DNA of 64,000 nucleotides from CAADGL01 sp964643885 (lineage in GTDB: Bacteria > Planctomycetota > Phycisphaerae > UBA1845 > Fen-1342). Numbering within the stretch: the stretch's first letter is position 1; each line of letters opens with the position of its first letter. This document shows positions 6,972 through 17,372 of this stretch, piece by piece. The notes beneath the pieces are model-generated. The model did no database searches, had not been told where the DNA came from, and saw nothing but the letters and a program-made list of their open reading frames with translations. The stretch spans positions 1 through 64,000 of the forward strand of contig CAZXUI010000010.1 of the NCBI GenBank assembly GCA_964643885.1, written 5' to 3'. Both the position numbers and the translations under genes were made by a program.

Positions 6972-7901
6972 TCAGCCGCCGAGCGGCTGGGTCGTGGCCG
7001 TTTCGGCCAGCCAGGCCTGAATCTCACGTCCCTGATAGACGATCAGCAGCGCAGCCAGGCCCCACAGGAACACGGCGACCTGAAACGGCCGATCGCGCGT
7101 GACCACGTCGGTCGGTCCGTCGACGCGGCCGTGCTCGACGAGAACGGCGAAGCGGAAGATGGCGTAGACGACCAGGGGCAGCGTGTAGATCAGGTACACC
7201 GTTCCGAACTTGGCGATCGTCTTGGGGTCCGAGGCGTAGAGCATGAAGCTGACGACGGCGATTCCGGCCGTCAGCGTCGTCATGTGGTTGAGCAGTTCGG
7301 GGGTGTAGACGGCAAGCGTCCGGCGGTGGTGCCGGGCGTCGTTGCCGTTGGAGACGGCCAGGGCGTTGAGCTCGCAGCGGCGCTTGCTGAAGCCCATGAA
7401 GAGGCAGAGCGTGAAGGTGCAGATGACCAGCCACTGCGAAATCTCCACGTCGACCAGCACCGCGCCCGCGACAGCCCGCAGGACGAACCCCAGGCCGATG
7501 GCGATCACGTCGAGAATCACCTGGTGCTTGAAGATCCACGTGTAGGCGAACTGGAGCAGCAGGTAAACGAGCACGGTCAGGGCGAAGTTGCGGTGCAGCA
7601 GGAACGCGCCGCCCAGGCCGACGGCGAGCACGACGATCCCCAGCACCAGAGCGTCCGCCACGCGGACCTGGCCGGAGGCGATCGGCCGTTTGCACTTTCG
7701 CGGATGGAGGCGATCCTCGTTGCGGTCGTGGATGTCGTTGAGGATGTAGACGTGGCTGCTGACCAGGCAGAGGCAGACGAAGCCGAGGAGTGCGTCCAGG
7801 CCGGCGGCGGGGTCGAGGAACTTTCCGCCGAAAACGAGCCCGGCGAAGACGAAGACGTTCTTGATCCACTGCTGCGGCCGCAGCAGCCGGAGCATTGCCA
7901 T
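6972..7901 (-). CDS. UbiA-family prenyltransferase, decaprenyl-phosphate phosphoribosyltransferase-like
   Basis: A 309-residue polytopic membrane protein of the UbiA superfamily. The N-terminal LLRPQQWIKNVFVFAGLVF and the Asp-rich NDIHDRNEDRLHP motif (about residues 56-68), followed by KCKRPIASG, fit the DPPR synthase group, which transfers phosphoribose from PRPP to polyprenyl phosphate for arabinofuranosyl or related cell-surface donors. SKRRCEL and DQ/ER-containing loops occur mid-protein as in that family. GGAGG lies 6 bp before the ATG. No obvious DprE-type partners are in the window, so the product use is unknown. Other UbiA specificities cannot be excluded. Confidence 0.85.
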   Translation of the reverse strand: MAMLRLLRPQQWIKNVFVFAGLVFGGKFLDPAAGLDALLGFVCLCLVSSHVYILNDIHDRNEDRLHPRKCKRPIASGQVRVADALVLGIVVLAVGLGGAFLLHRNFALTVLVYLLLQFAYTWIFKHQVILDVIAIGLGFVLRAVAGAVLVDVEISQWLVICTFTLCLFMGFSKRRCELNALAVSNGNDARHHRRTLAVYTPELLNHMTTLTAGIAVVSFMLYASDPKTIAKFGTVYLIYTLPLVVYAIFRFAVLVEHGRVDGPTDVVTRDRPFQVAVFLWGLAALLIVYQGREIQAWLAETATTQPLGG

Positions 7902-8447
7902 GCCGTCCTCCGATCGAAGGGCGGCATTATCAAAGTGCGAGCGGCCGCGGTCAACGCAGGGAGCGCGGCACTAAGAATGGCGTGCCGCGAGGTTTATGAG
8001 TGCAAATCGGGACCTCGTCCGGGTCGTTGTTGGGCTCCCACTTCCACAGCGACGAGGTCCCTTCAAGAATCCTCGACGCTCGATCGAACGCTGTCACGTC
8101 CGTCCGAACGCCGCCCCGTTGAAACCGCAACGGGGGGTGGACCAGGCGGGTGGCCGGGCTCCCTTTTCCTTCCCACCCGGCCTGGTCGCGAGGGAGGTTG
8201 ATGCAACTGGTGTGCCAGGGGAGTTGGCGGAGGCGCAAGCGCCTTAAGAATAATCACAAGCCATTGATTCATAGAAGGTTATGGAAGTCGATTTTTCGGA
8301 GCCGCGCCTGGTCGGGGGTTGCAGGTGCGCACTCGGTCCGCGGAAGTGGGGAATGCGTTGGGCACGGGTTACCCACCCAATGGAGGGGGCTGGGAGAGGT
8401 TATGGGAGGTGGACCGGACACGAAAGCCCGCCCCGCCGAGCCAGGGG
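7902..8447. other. 546-bp intergenic region with two hairpins
   Basis: No gene is supported. CCCCGTTG-AAACCG-CAACGGGG (8114-8135) is a perfect 8-bp stem with a 6-nt loop. Next to it, GACCAGGCGGGTGG (8140-8153) pairs imperfectly with CCCACCCGGCCTGGTC (8172-8187). Neither is followed by a T-run on either strand, so they are not clear intrinsic terminators. An A+T-richer stretch near 8250-8300 could hold the promoter of the UbiA gene only if its leader were long; nothing closer stands out. Confidence 0.4.
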
Positions 8448-9614
<1,167 letters not shown>

Positions 9615-9633
9615 ACGCTTCTCCGCGGCGGTC

Positions 9634-11157
9634 TCAGGGCGAGGCGGCCGCGCGGCCCGGCTCAGCCGGCGGGCTGCTGGCGCCCTGCTGGATGGCGAAG
9701 AGCATGCGGCGGTTGGTGATGTAGAGCACGCCGTTCGCGGCGACGGGCGTGGTGTAGACTGAATTGCCCATGTCCATCGTGCCCAGCTCCTTCATCTCCT
9801 TGTCGTGCTTGAGGATGACGATCTCGCCGTCCTCGTCGCCGAGCATGACCTTGCCGTCGACAACGTAGGGCGAGCCCCAGACGGCGGCCTCGACGTCGTA
9901 GCGCCAGTGGCGCTTGCCGGTTTTGGCGTCGAAGCAGTAGAGGAAGCCGCTCAGGTCGGCCACATAGAGCAGGTCGTCCTTGATGGCGCAGGTGGACATG
10001 GAGCGGTGGAAGTCCTCGCCGCCGACGTGCCAGACACGGCCGGACTCGGTGATATCGCCGCGCTTGGTGGCGTCGATGCGATAGAGGTGGCCGATCCCTT
10101 CGCCGTGCTCGGGGTCCTGGCCGACGCAGAGAAATACGGCGTCATCGTAGATCACGGGCGTGGCGATGATGTTGTTGCGCGTGCCGCGGCCGCCGAGCTC
10201 CCAGACGCTGTCCTTGGGGTTGAGATCGAACTTCCAGAGGAGCTTTCCGGTGGCGGGCTCGAAGCTGTAGCACCAGCCGTCGCCGCCGGGGAAGATCACC
10301 TGCTCGACGCCGGCGATTCTTCCGTAGGCGGGGCTGGACCACTGGCCGTGCAGGACGTTGCCGCCGGGCAGGTCGTTCTCCCAGACGATTTCGCCGCTGC
10401 TTTTGTGAACGCAGAGGAAGGATGGCGCATCGGGGACGGGCAGGTTCAGGTGGCCTTCGTCGACGCCGTTGGAGGTGACGACGAAGATGTGATCACCGAC
10501 CACGAGCGGCGAGGAGGTGGCGAGATTGTGCGGGAAGACGCCGAGCTCCTCGATCATGTCGAGTTTCCAGATGAAGTCGGCGTCGAGCTTGTCGGTGTAC
10601 TGCTCGTCCTTGAAGGGGCCGTCGTTCTCGCCGTCCTGAAAGCCGGCGACGTCGGCACAGACCAGCTCGCAGCGGTTGCTGACGTAGTACAGGCGCGTGC
10701 CGTCGACGGCGGCGGAGGAGCAGATGCCCTGCTCGGGCCAGTCGTTGACGCGGCCGGTGGGGAGCTTGTCGTGCGTGGCCTGCCAGAGGAGCTTGCCGGT
10801 GTTGGCGTCGAAGCAGACGACGACGCCCTTGTCGCCCTTGATGCCGGGGCGGAGCTCGCCGTTGTTGTTCGTGCCGATGAAGACGCGGTTGTCGACGATG
10901 ACGGGGTTGCCGTATGTCTGCGAGCCGAGGGGGGCCCGCCACTTGATGTTCTTGCCGGTCTTGATGTCCCACTCGGCGGGGATGTTCTGCTCGTCGCTGA
11001 CCATGTTGCGGTCGGGCGAGCCGCCCCACATGGGCCAGTCGCCGCGCTTGGGCTTTCCTGCGGACTGGGCGAAGGCCGGCGGGCCCGAGAGCAGGCCGCA
11101 GAGCGCGGCCGAGACGATCCAGCGGGAGATTTCGGACGATCCGCAACGTGAGAGCAT
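9634..11157 (-). CDS. Secreted PQQ-type beta-propeller repeat protein
   Basis: About 507 residues starting at the ATG at 11157, which is preceded by AAGGGA six bases upstream and followed by a signal peptide (SRWIVSAALCGLLSGPPAFA). The mature chain is an eight-bladed-type WD/PQQ propeller with repeated AxDxxTGKxxW blades: CFDANTGKLLWQ, SFEPATGKLLWKF, CFDAKTGKRHWRY. It begins WPMWGGSPDRNMVS, typical of planctomycete BamB-like periplasmic proteins. An open frame continues upstream to 11412, but that part only translates 30-bp repeats (AVSPVPAGGT) and was excluded. Its function is unknown; no PQQ catalytic residues can be assigned, so dehydrogenase activity is unlikely. It follows a second propeller gene on the same strand. 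Confidence 0.85.
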   Translation of the reverse strand: MLSRCGSSEISRWIVSAALCGLLSGPPAFAQSAGKPKRGDWPMWGGSPDRNMVSDEQNIPAEWDIKTGKNIKWRAPLGSQTYGNPVIVDNRVFIGTNNNGELRPGIKGDKGVVVCFDANTGKLLWQATHDKLPTGRVNDWPEQGICSSAAVDGTRLYYVSNRCELVCADVAGFQDGENDGPFKDEQYTDKLDADFIWKLDMIEELGVFPHNLATSSPLVVGDHIFVVTSNGVDEGHLNLPVPDAPSFLCVHKSSGEIVWENDLPGGNVLHGQWSSPAYGRIAGVEQVIFPGGDGWCYSFEPATGKLLWKFDLNPKDSVWELGGRGTRNNIIATPVIYDDAVFLCVGQDPEHGEGIGHLYRIDATKRGDITESGRVWHVGGEDFHRSMSTCAIKDDLLYVADLSGFLYCFDAKTGKRHWRYDVEAAVWGSPYVVDGKVMLGDEDGEIVILKHDKEMKELGTMDMGNSVYTTPVAANGVLYITNRRMLFAIQQGASSPPAEPGRAAASP

Positions 11158-11220
11158 GCGTCTTCCCTTCATGCGAAGAATCGGAGGCGAGTCGGTGCGA
11201 GGTCGAGCAGGAACTGGTAC

Positions 11221-11370
11221 GGGCGAGACGCCCGTACCACCCGCAGGGACGGGCGAGACGGCCGTACCACCCGCAGGGACGGGCGAGACGGCCGTACCAC
11301 CCGCAGGGACGGGCGAGACGCCCGTACCACCCGCAGGGGCGGGCGAGACGGCCGCGCTGCCCGAGGAGCG
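11221..11370. repeat. 30-bp tandem repeat (five copies) between two propeller genes
   Basis: Five head-to-tail 30-bp units start at 11221, 11251, 11281, 11311 and 11341; the last is degenerate after 12 bp. The unit is GGGCGAGACGGCCGTACCAC plus CCGCAGGGAC, with C/G variation at one position (ACGCCCGT or ACGGCCGT). The core is self-complementary (ACGGGCGAGACGCCCGT). It lies between the start of the 9634-11157 gene and the end of the 11405-13660 gene. Single copies occur at 111-162. There are no spacers, so it is not a CRISPR array. Confidence 0.85.
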
Positions 11371-11404
11371 CGTGGCCGGATGGCAATGCTCGTGACGGGT
11401 CGCG

Positions 11405-13660
11405 CTACTCATGGCCCGTCACCTTGAAATTGTCGAAGTACGTCTGCGGCCCGTCGCTGCCGGGTGTCGTGCCAGTCGAGTAGGCATAGACTCCGGCCGT
11501 GCCCTCCGTGTTCGGGCACGGGTCTTCCAGCTCGATCATCCAGCCATCGGGCTCGGCCTCGTCGCGCGGCCAGAACTTGCCGCGGCAGATCGCCTTGCCG
11601 TTTTCGAGCCGAACCTCGAACTTGACGGTGTACCAGACGTCGGGCTGCCAGTCGCATTCGACATCCTTGCGCAGACGCGGCTCGGCGCCCCAGGTCTCGA
11701 GGCGAAGCACGTTCTTCTTGCCGCGCTTCTTGTCGGCCCCGTTGAGGATCAGATCATAGCGCGTGTTCATCAGGCCCATGTCGGGCTGGAAGCTGCGCCG
11801 GCCGGCGTCGCGCAGCTCGCTCATCATGTCGCACTGGACGGTCATGCCGCCGGAGATCGGCGGCGTGGCGTCGCCCATCAGCCGCATGAAAGGCGGACTG
11901 GGCCGCTCCTTGGAGGCGATCTTGCGCAGGACACGGCCGCCGTTCCGCTCGATCACCTCGACGCGGCGGCCGACGCCGATCCAGCCGGGCGGGACGCTGC
12001 CGACGGGCATGGCGTCGAAGGTCTCGCTGATCGGCAGCTCGGGCATGACGCGCACGCGAGCGGCCACCTCCTTGCCGCCGACCCACTTGAACCTGACCTG
12101 GCCGGCGGAGTAGGCCGCGTCGGCCGCGGCGGTGAAGGTGCGTCCGTCGGCCGTGCCGCGGACGCCGGCGACGGTCGCCTGCGGCTCGACATCGACGCCG
12201 GCGGCGGGTAGGAGCTGGCCGGCCGCGTTGTATGGAAAGAAGCGGAACTCGGCCTTCCGGCCGGGGCGCAGCGTGATCTCGGCCGGGACGACGAGGAAGC
12301 CGGTGGGCGGGCCGGAGGTCTCGACTTCCCTGGCCGCCGGGGGCAGTTCCACGCGTTCGACCGCGGCGTCGGCCGATCCGAGGCAGAAGAAGTTGTAGCG
12401 GGTCATGAAATAGACGCGGCCACCTACGACGGCGGGCGAGCCGAAGATCTCGTCGACGACGCCGCCGGGTCCCTCGAACTCGTCGCGGTCGAGCTCGACG
12501 CAGCGACCGCCCTCGTCGCGGAGGATGGTGAAGATGCCGTTCTGCTCGCCGTAGTAGATGACGCCGTCGGCGGTGACGGTGGGTGAGCCCTTGCCGACGC
12601 GGCCGACGCTGTGTCTCCAGTAGACGCGGCCGTCTTTGGCGTCGATGGCTAAGAGGTTGGCGCTGTTGTCGACGACGTAGAGACGGCCGTTGGCGACGGC
12701 GGGCGAGGCGTAGCCGACGCCGAGGCCGTTGAGGCGCCAGACCTCGCCGCTGTCGGTGATGTCGCCGGACTTGGAGGCGTCGAGACAGACGACGGCGCCC
12801 ATTTCGGTGGTGGTGAAGTTCTCCTCGCTGTGGGCGACGTAGACGTAGTGGCCGTCGACGACGGGCGAGACGTTCAGGCCGCGCTTGCTGAGCTTGTACT
12901 TCCAGACGATCTCGCCGGTGCGGGCGAGCATGCCGTAGACGCAACCGTCGGCCGCGGGGGCGATGAGCATGCGGCGGCCGTCGATGACGGTGACCACGGG
13001 GACGGAGTAGGTGGTGTCGAGCGGGGCCTCGGTCGTGCTGGACCACCAGAGAATGTCGCCGCTGTCCTTGTCGAAGGCGACGTAGCGGTGCAGGCCGCGG
13101 GCCTGGTCGCCCCAGCTCGAGTTGAGGAAGCTGACGATCACGCGGTTCTCATCGACGATGGGGCTCATGACGCGGCCGCCGTAGCCGCTGATGCGGCCGA
13201 ACTCCTCGGACAGCGAGCGTTTCCAGAGCAGCTTGCCGTCGCGCGTCCAGCAGAGGAGCTCGCCGGCGGTGGCGTGAGCGACGATGTTGCCGCTCTGCGG
13301 ATCGACCGCCAGCGAGGTCCAGCCGACGCGGTTCTCGACGATGTCGGTGTGAAAGACGTTGAAGCGCTGCTCCCAGAGCTGGCGGCCGGTGGCGGCGTCG
13401 AGGCAGACGACGCGTTCCTGGAGCATCACGTCCTGCCCCACCGGCGCGATGTAGTAGAGGCGACCGTCGTGGAGGACGGGCGTGGTGCGGCCGCCGCTGG
13501 GATTACGCCAGAGGACGTTCTCGCCGCCGGGGGACCAGCTTGTGACGACGGCCTTCTCGGGTGCGTAGCCGGCGGCGAGCGGACCGCGCCACTCGAGCCA
13601 GTCGCCGGCCGCGGCGGTCGAAACGAGCGTGATGCAGCAGATGATTCCGAGGCGTCTCAT
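11405..13660 (-). CDS. Secreted PQQ-type beta-propeller protein with C-terminal jelly-roll-like domain
   Basis: A 751-residue exported protein. Signal peptide: residues 1-18 (MRRLGIICCITLVSTAAAG). Residues about 20-430 are a PQQ-like propeller opening with WLEWRGPLAAGYAP and holding blades such as CLDAATGRQLWEQRF and AIDAKDGRVYWRH. Residues about 450-550 resemble an Ig-like linker (LVVPAEITLRPGRKAEFRFF). The C-terminal 200 residues, from ISETFDAMPVGSVPPGW to QTYFDNFKVTG, look like a laminin-G/3-keto-disaccharide-hydrolase-type jelly roll. GAGGAG precedes the ATG. It shares strand and type with the next gene, suggesting a duplicated pair. Role unknown; possibly surface glycan binding. Confidence 0.85.
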   Translation of the reverse strand: MRRLGIICCITLVSTAAAGDWLEWRGPLAAGYAPEKAVVTSWSPGGENVLWRNPSGGRTTPVLHDGRLYYIAPVGQDVMLQERVVCLDAATGRQLWEQRFNVFHTDIVENRVGWTSLAVDPQSGNIVAHATAGELLCWTRDGKLLWKRSLSEEFGRISGYGGRVMSPIVDENRVIVSFLNSSWGDQARGLHRYVAFDKDSGDILWWSSTTEAPLDTTYSVPVVTVIDGRRMLIAPAADGCVYGMLARTGEIVWKYKLSKRGLNVSPVVDGHYVYVAHSEENFTTTEMGAVVCLDASKSGDITDSGEVWRLNGLGVGYASPAVANGRLYVVDNSANLLAIDAKDGRVYWRHSVGRVGKGSPTVTADGVIYYGEQNGIFTILRDEGGRCVELDRDEFEGPGGVVDEIFGSPAVVGGRVYFMTRYNFFCLGSADAAVERVELPPAAREVETSGPPTGFLVVPAEITLRPGRKAEFRFFPYNAAGQLLPAAGVDVEPQATVAGVRGTADGRTFTAAADAAYSAGQVRFKWVGGKEVAARVRVMPELPISETFDAMPVGSVPPGWIGVGRRVEVIERNGGRVLRKIASKERPSPPFMRLMGDATPPISGGMTVQCDMMSELRDAGRRSFQPDMGLMNTRYDLILNGADKKRGKKNVLRLETWGAEPRLRKDVECDWQPDVWYTVKFEVRLENGKAICRGKFWPRDEAEPDGWMIELEDPCPNTEGTAGVYAYSTGTTPGSDGPQTYFDNFKVTGHE

Positions 13661-13725
13661 CGCACTCCTCTTTCCTGAAAGGCGATTGTCGACTCGTCTG
13701 TGAAACCCGGCCCGCGTGCCCGCAC

Positions 13726-15012
13726 CTATTCGCGAACGACCCGCCGCGCCTTGAGCTCGAACCGCGGGAGCGAGCCGGGCGCGACGAGCTGCACGTGCGG
13801 CTTGAAGTGCAGCCGGTCGCGGACGGCCCGCTCGATGCGGGCGGCGAGCGTCGCCTGGTCCGCGGCGGGCAGCGGTTCGATCTCCAGCCGAAGGTCCGCC
13901 AGCGACGCGGTCGAACGGACGACCAGGCGGAACTCGGCGACTTCCGCGAACTCGCGCAGGATTCCCTCGATACTCGCGGGGAACACGTTGTTGCCGCGGA
14001 TGATGATAGCGTCATCGAGGCGTCCGAGCACGCCGCCGTCGAGGCGGGCGAAGGCACGGCCGGCGGTGCGGCCGGCGCGCGACAGGCGAACCTGGTCTCC
14101 GGTGCGATAGCGGATCAACGGGCTGCCCCAGCGGCCGAGGTTGGTCAGGACGAGCTCGCCGGCCTGGCCGTCGGGGACGGGCCGGCCGGCGGGGTCGATC
14201 ACTTCGGCGATGAACTCGACCTCGTTGACGAGCATGACGCCGGGGGTTTCGACGGGCTCGAAGCCCCAGGCGCCGACCTCGGTCATGCCGGCGTGGTCGA
14301 TCAGGCGCGCGTTCCAGGCGGCTTCGATGCGCTGCCGCACGGCCGGGACGCCCCCGCCCGGCTCACCGGCGACGATGATGAGGCGGACGGGAGAGGCGGC
14401 GATGTCGACGCCTTCGGCCTGTGCGACTTCGGCCATGTGCAGCGCGTAGGTCGGCGTGCAGCAGAGTACGGTCGCCTGGTTGTCGAGCAGGTAGCGCAGG
14501 CGGGCGGCGGTGGTCATGCCGCCGGCCGCGAGGACGAGGTTGCCGAGCGACTCGGCCGCGGCGAAGGAGGACCAGAAGCCGATGAAGGGGCCGAAGGAGA
14601 AGGGAAAGACGATGCGGTCTGCGGGTTCGACGCCGGCGGCGCGGAAGACGGTGGCCCAGCAGCGCTTCCACCACTCCCAGCTTTCGGGCGTGTCGAGCCA
14701 GCGAAGCGGGGCGCCCTTGCTGCCGGAGGTCTGGTGGTAGCGGACGTAGCGCTCGAGCGGGTAGGTCAGGTTTGTGCCGTAGGGTGGGTTGTCGAGCTGG
14801 TCCTGCTCGATCTGCTCGCGGGTCGTGAAGGGGAGGTTTTCGAGCGGGTCGGTGAGGGCGTCGAAGCGCTCGCATCCGGCACGGCGGAGATGCTCGCGGT
14901 AGAAGGGGCTGTGGGCGGAGACTTCGGCGAGCATGGCGCTGAGCTTGCGGCGCTGGAGAGCGGCGAGCGCGTCGCGGTCGAGCGTCTCGGAGTCGGGGTC
15001 GAAAAAGGGCAT
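13726..15012 (-). CDS. PaaK-like phenylacetate--CoA ligase family protein
   Basis: An adenylate-forming ligase of about 428 residues. The start at 15012 gives MPFFDPDSETLDRDALAALQ, matching the N-terminus of PaaK; the open frame to 15192 only covers intergenic repeat sequence. RYHQTSGSKGAPLRW (about residue 90) is the phosphate-binding motif, DHAGMTEVGAWGFE (about 240) the A5 motif, and RYRTGDQVRL with GRLDDAIIIRGNNVFP the hinge and C-terminal lid. The lid is complete, unlike in the adenylate-forming protein at 8.4 kb. It probably makes an aryl- or acyl-CoA thioester; the substrate is unknown. No phenylacetate pathway genes are nearby. Confidence 0.85.
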   Translation of the reverse strand: MPFFDPDSETLDRDALAALQRRKLSAMLAEVSAHSPFYREHLRRAGCERFDALTDPLENLPFTTREQIEQDQLDNPPYGTNLTYPLERYVRYHQTSGSKGAPLRWLDTPESWEWWKRCWATVFRAAGVEPADRIVFPFSFGPFIGFWSSFAAAESLGNLVLAAGGMTTAARLRYLLDNQATVLCCTPTYALHMAEVAQAEGVDIAASPVRLIIVAGEPGGGVPAVRQRIEAAWNARLIDHAGMTEVGAWGFEPVETPGVMLVNEVEFIAEVIDPAGRPVPDGQAGELVLTNLGRWGSPLIRYRTGDQVRLSRAGRTAGRAFARLDGGVLGRLDDAIIIRGNNVFPASIEGILREFAEVAEFRLVVRSTASLADLRLEIEPLPAADQATLAARIERAVRDRLHFKPHVQLVAPGSLPRFELKARRVVRE

Positions 15013-15363
15013 CCGGCCGGGGCTCCTGGCGTCGTGTCGGGCGGCGGTTGTTTCGAAAGACGGCCGAAGGTGGTGATACCGTTCAGCAGCGAGGGGGGCA
15101 AGGGTGAGCGAGGCATACGTGCGGGCGACGCGCCCGCACGCTCGAGGCGTGGCTCGAAACAAAGCGGCTGGCGTGAGATGGGAATCTCGCACCGGCGATG
15201 CACGGGTAAGCTGCGCTTGCCCATGCCACCTGGCCGAATGGCAAGCAGGATGCCTGCCCCACCCGGTCGGTCCCCCATTCTCGGAGCAGCGGGCTCACAC
15301 CGCGCTCGAATGGCGGGTTCTGACGACGCGCGGTGCTATCATCTGGTCGATGAGGTGCCGGCG
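15013..15363. repeat. Divergent intergenic region with dispersed repeats
   Basis: 351 bp between the PaaK-like gene (minus) and the glycosyltransferase gene (plus). GCGGGCGACGCGCCCGCACGC (15121-15141) is a hairpin related to the GGGCGAGACGCCCGT family. CGGCGATGCACGGGTAAGC, GAATGGCAAGCAGGATGCCTGCCCCACCC and GGTCCCCCATTCTCGGAGCAGCG (15190-15292) match the tail of the composite repeat at 6.9 kb. No clear promoter stands out. Confidence 0.5.
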
Positions 15364-16680
15364 ATGAGGGTCGTGTTGCTGGCGGCCGGGGCGGCGGGCA
15401 TGTACTGCGGAAGCTGTCTGCGCGACAACCGCCTGGCGGCGACGCTGCGCGAGATGGGCCGCGACGTGCTGCTCGTGCCGCTCTACACGCCCCTGCGGAC
15501 CGATGAGGCCGACGCCAGCGACGGGCGGGTCTTTCTCGGCGGGATCAACGTCTACCTTCAGCAACGCGTGCCGCTGCTGCGGCATGTGCCGCGGCTGCTC
15601 GACGGCTGGCTGGATTCGCCGCGGCTGCTGGCGAGACTGGCCGGGCGGGCGGGGAGCGTCCGGCCGGAGCAGGTGGCGGACCTGGCGGTGTCGGTGCTGG
15701 CCGGTCGGCGGGGCCATCAGCGCAAGGAAGTGCAGCGGCTGGTGGACGGGCTGCGGGGGCTGCGGCCGAGCCTGGTGAGCCTGCCGAACCTGATGCTGAT
15801 CGGGCTGGCCGGGCCGATCCGCGAGTCGCTGGGCGTGCCGGTGGTGTGCGAACTGACGGGCGAGGACCTGTTCGTCGACGCGATGCCGGAGCCGCAGCGC
15901 GGCCGGGCGCTGGAGCTGATCCGCGAGCAGGCGCGGCACGTGGACGCCTTCATGGCCGTCACGCGTTATTACGCGGGTCACGCGGGGGAGATGTTCGGGC
16001 TGCCGCGCGAGCGCGTGGCGGTCGTGCCGATGGGGCTGCGGGTGGAGGACTTCGAGGCGGCGCGGCCGGCGGCGGCCGACGCGGCCGGCGGGCCGGTGAC
16101 GATCGGATACCTGGCACGGGTCGCACCGGAGAAGGGGCTGCTGGAGCTGGCGGAGGCGTTCGCCCAGCTTCGGGCCGACGGACATGATGTGCGGCTGCGG
16201 GCGGCGGGGTACCTGGGCGAATCGGAGCGCGGGTATCTCGAGCGTGTGCACGGTTTGGTGCGCGAGCGCGGCGCCGCCGAGCGCTTCGAATACCTGGGCG
16301 AGGTCTCGCGAGCGGAGAAGGTCGCTCTTCTCGGCTCGCTGCACGTGCTCAGCGTGCCGGCCCCCTACCGCGAGGCGAAGGGGCTGTACGTGCTGGAAGC
16401 GCTGGCGGCGGGCGTGCCGGTGGTTCAGCCGCGGCACGGATCGTTTCCGGAGCTGGTCGAAGACACCGGCGGCGGCCTGCTTTACGATCCGGGCGAGGCG
16501 GGCGGTCTGGCGCGGGCGCTCGAGCGTTTGGTCGTCGAGCGCGAGCTGCGCGAGACGCTGGCGGCCCGCGGCCGGGCGGCCGTTCAAGAGCGCTATCGCG
16601 ACCGGGTGATGGCGGCGGCCGCGTGGTCGCTCTATGAGCAACTCGTCTCGCAACCCGCACGCACGCAGGGATCATGCTGA
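15364..16680 (+). CDS. GT4-family glycosyltransferase
   Basis: A 438-residue GT-B glycosyltransferase. The ATG at 15364 begins MRVVLLAAGAAGMYCGSCLRDNRLA, where the first strand and glycine-rich loop of a GT4 enzyme belong; the open frame extends about 1.5 kb further upstream but there overlaps the opposite gene and repeats. The C-terminal nucleotide-sugar domain has GYLARVAPEKGLLELAEAF (about 255) and the E-x7-E region PYREAKGLYVLEALAAGVPVV (about 337-357). The stop overlaps the start of the ABC ATPase gene by 7 bp (ATGCTGA), indicating translational coupling. Acceptor unknown. Confidence 0.85.
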   Translation: MRVVLLAAGAAGMYCGSCLRDNRLAATLREMGRDVLLVPLYTPLRTDEADASDGRVFLGGINVYLQQRVPLLRHVPRLLDGWLDSPRLLARLAGRAGSVRPEQVADLAVSVLAGRRGHQRKEVQRLVDGLRGLRPSLVSLPNLMLIGLAGPIRESLGVPVVCELTGEDLFVDAMPEPQRGRALELIREQARHVDAFMAVTRYYAGHAGEMFGLPRERVAVVPMGLRVEDFEAARPAAADAAGGPVTIGYLARVAPEKGLLELAEAFAQLRADGHDVRLRAAGYLGESERGYLERVHGLVRERGAAERFEYLGEVSRAEKVALLGSLHVLSVPAPYREAKGLYVLEALAAGVPVVQPRHGSFPELVEDTGGGLLYDPGEAGGLARALERLVVERELRETLAARGRAAVQERYRDRVMAAAAWSLYEQLVSQPARTQGSC

Positions 16681-17342
16681 AAGCCGAACATATCGCCAAG
16701 AGCTTCCGGACGCGCTCGGGCGAGCTGAGCGTGCTGCGCGACGTGTCGCTGTCGCTGGAGCGCGGCCAGGCGGCGTCGATCATGGGGCCGTCGGGGTCGG
16801 GCAAGAGCACGCTGCTGAACATTCTGGGGACGCTGGAGCCGCCGTCCTCGGGGGAACTTCGGCTGGGCGAAACGGCGCCGTTCTCGCTGTCGGCCCGCGA
16901 GCTGGCGCGGTTTCGCAACCAGAGCGTCGGGTTCGTCTTTCAGGAGCATCACCTGCTGCCGCAGTGCAACGTGCTGGAGAACGTGCTCGTGCCGACGCTG
17001 GTGGACGGACGCCGCGACGAAGATCGCGTCGGTCGGGCGCGGCGGCTGCTGGATCGCGTCGGGCTGAGCGAGCGACTGGAGCATGTGCCTGCGGAGCTTT
17101 CGGGCGGCGAGCGGCAGCGGGTGGCGCTGGCGCGGGCGCTGATCAATACCCCCCTGCTGCTTCTGGCGGACGAGCCGACGGGAAACCTCGACCGGACGAC
17201 GGCGCAGAGCGTGGCGGACCTGCTGATCGAGTTGCAGCGCAGCGAGAACGTGACCCTGATCGTCGTCACGCATGACCCGAAGCTCGCGGGGCGATTCGAA
17301 CGGCGATTCGAACTGAATGACGGGGCGCTGGCGCCGATCTAG
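16674..17342 (+). CDS. ABC transporter ATP-binding protein, LolD/MacB type
   Basis: A 222-residue ABC ATPase. Walker A GPSGSGKST is near residue 39, the Q-loop is FVFQEHHLLPQ, the signature LSGGERQRVALARAL near 141, Walker B LLLADEPTGNLD near 160 and the H-loop VVTHD near 197. Length and motifs match the LolD/MacB/FtsE group that drives FtsX-type permeases. It overlaps the glycosyltransferase stop by 7 bp and is followed 30 bp later by a large FtsX-like permease, its evident partner. The substrate could be a lipoprotein, an antibiotic or a periplasmic process; no periplasmic adaptor gene is present. Confidence 0.92.
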   Translation: MLKAEHIAKSFRTRSGELSVLRDVSLSLERGQAASIMGPSGSGKSTLLNILGTLEPPSSGELRLGETAPFSLSARELARFRNQSVGFVFQEHHLLPQCNVLENVLVPTLVDGRRDEDRVGRARRLLDRVGLSERLEHVPAELSGGERQRVALARALINTPLLLLADEPTGNLDRTTAQSVADLLIELQRSENVTLIVVTHDPKLAGRFERRFELNDGALAPI

Positions 17343-17372
17343 AACGTTCGGGAAGCGAAGCGGGAGAGTGCG

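Noticed and set aside
6735..7027. Short proteins in the composite repeat (TGLRPVALLPV-like)
   Set aside because: The same peptide appears in the inverted copy at 42 kb, in intergenic context; it is repeat translation.
8114..8187. Intrinsic terminator
   Set aside because: The stems are strong, but no T-run follows on either strand.
11221..11370. Possible CRISPR array
   Set aside because: Units are directly adjacent with no unique spacers and there are no cas genes.
9634..11412. Extended N-terminus (85 residues) of the propeller protein
   Set aside because: It reads the 30-bp repeats; a signal peptide and ribosome site mark the start at 11157.
11148..11483. Short proteins with RARRPYHPQG repeats
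   Set aside because: They only translate the 30-bp intergenic repeat and are not conserved proteins.
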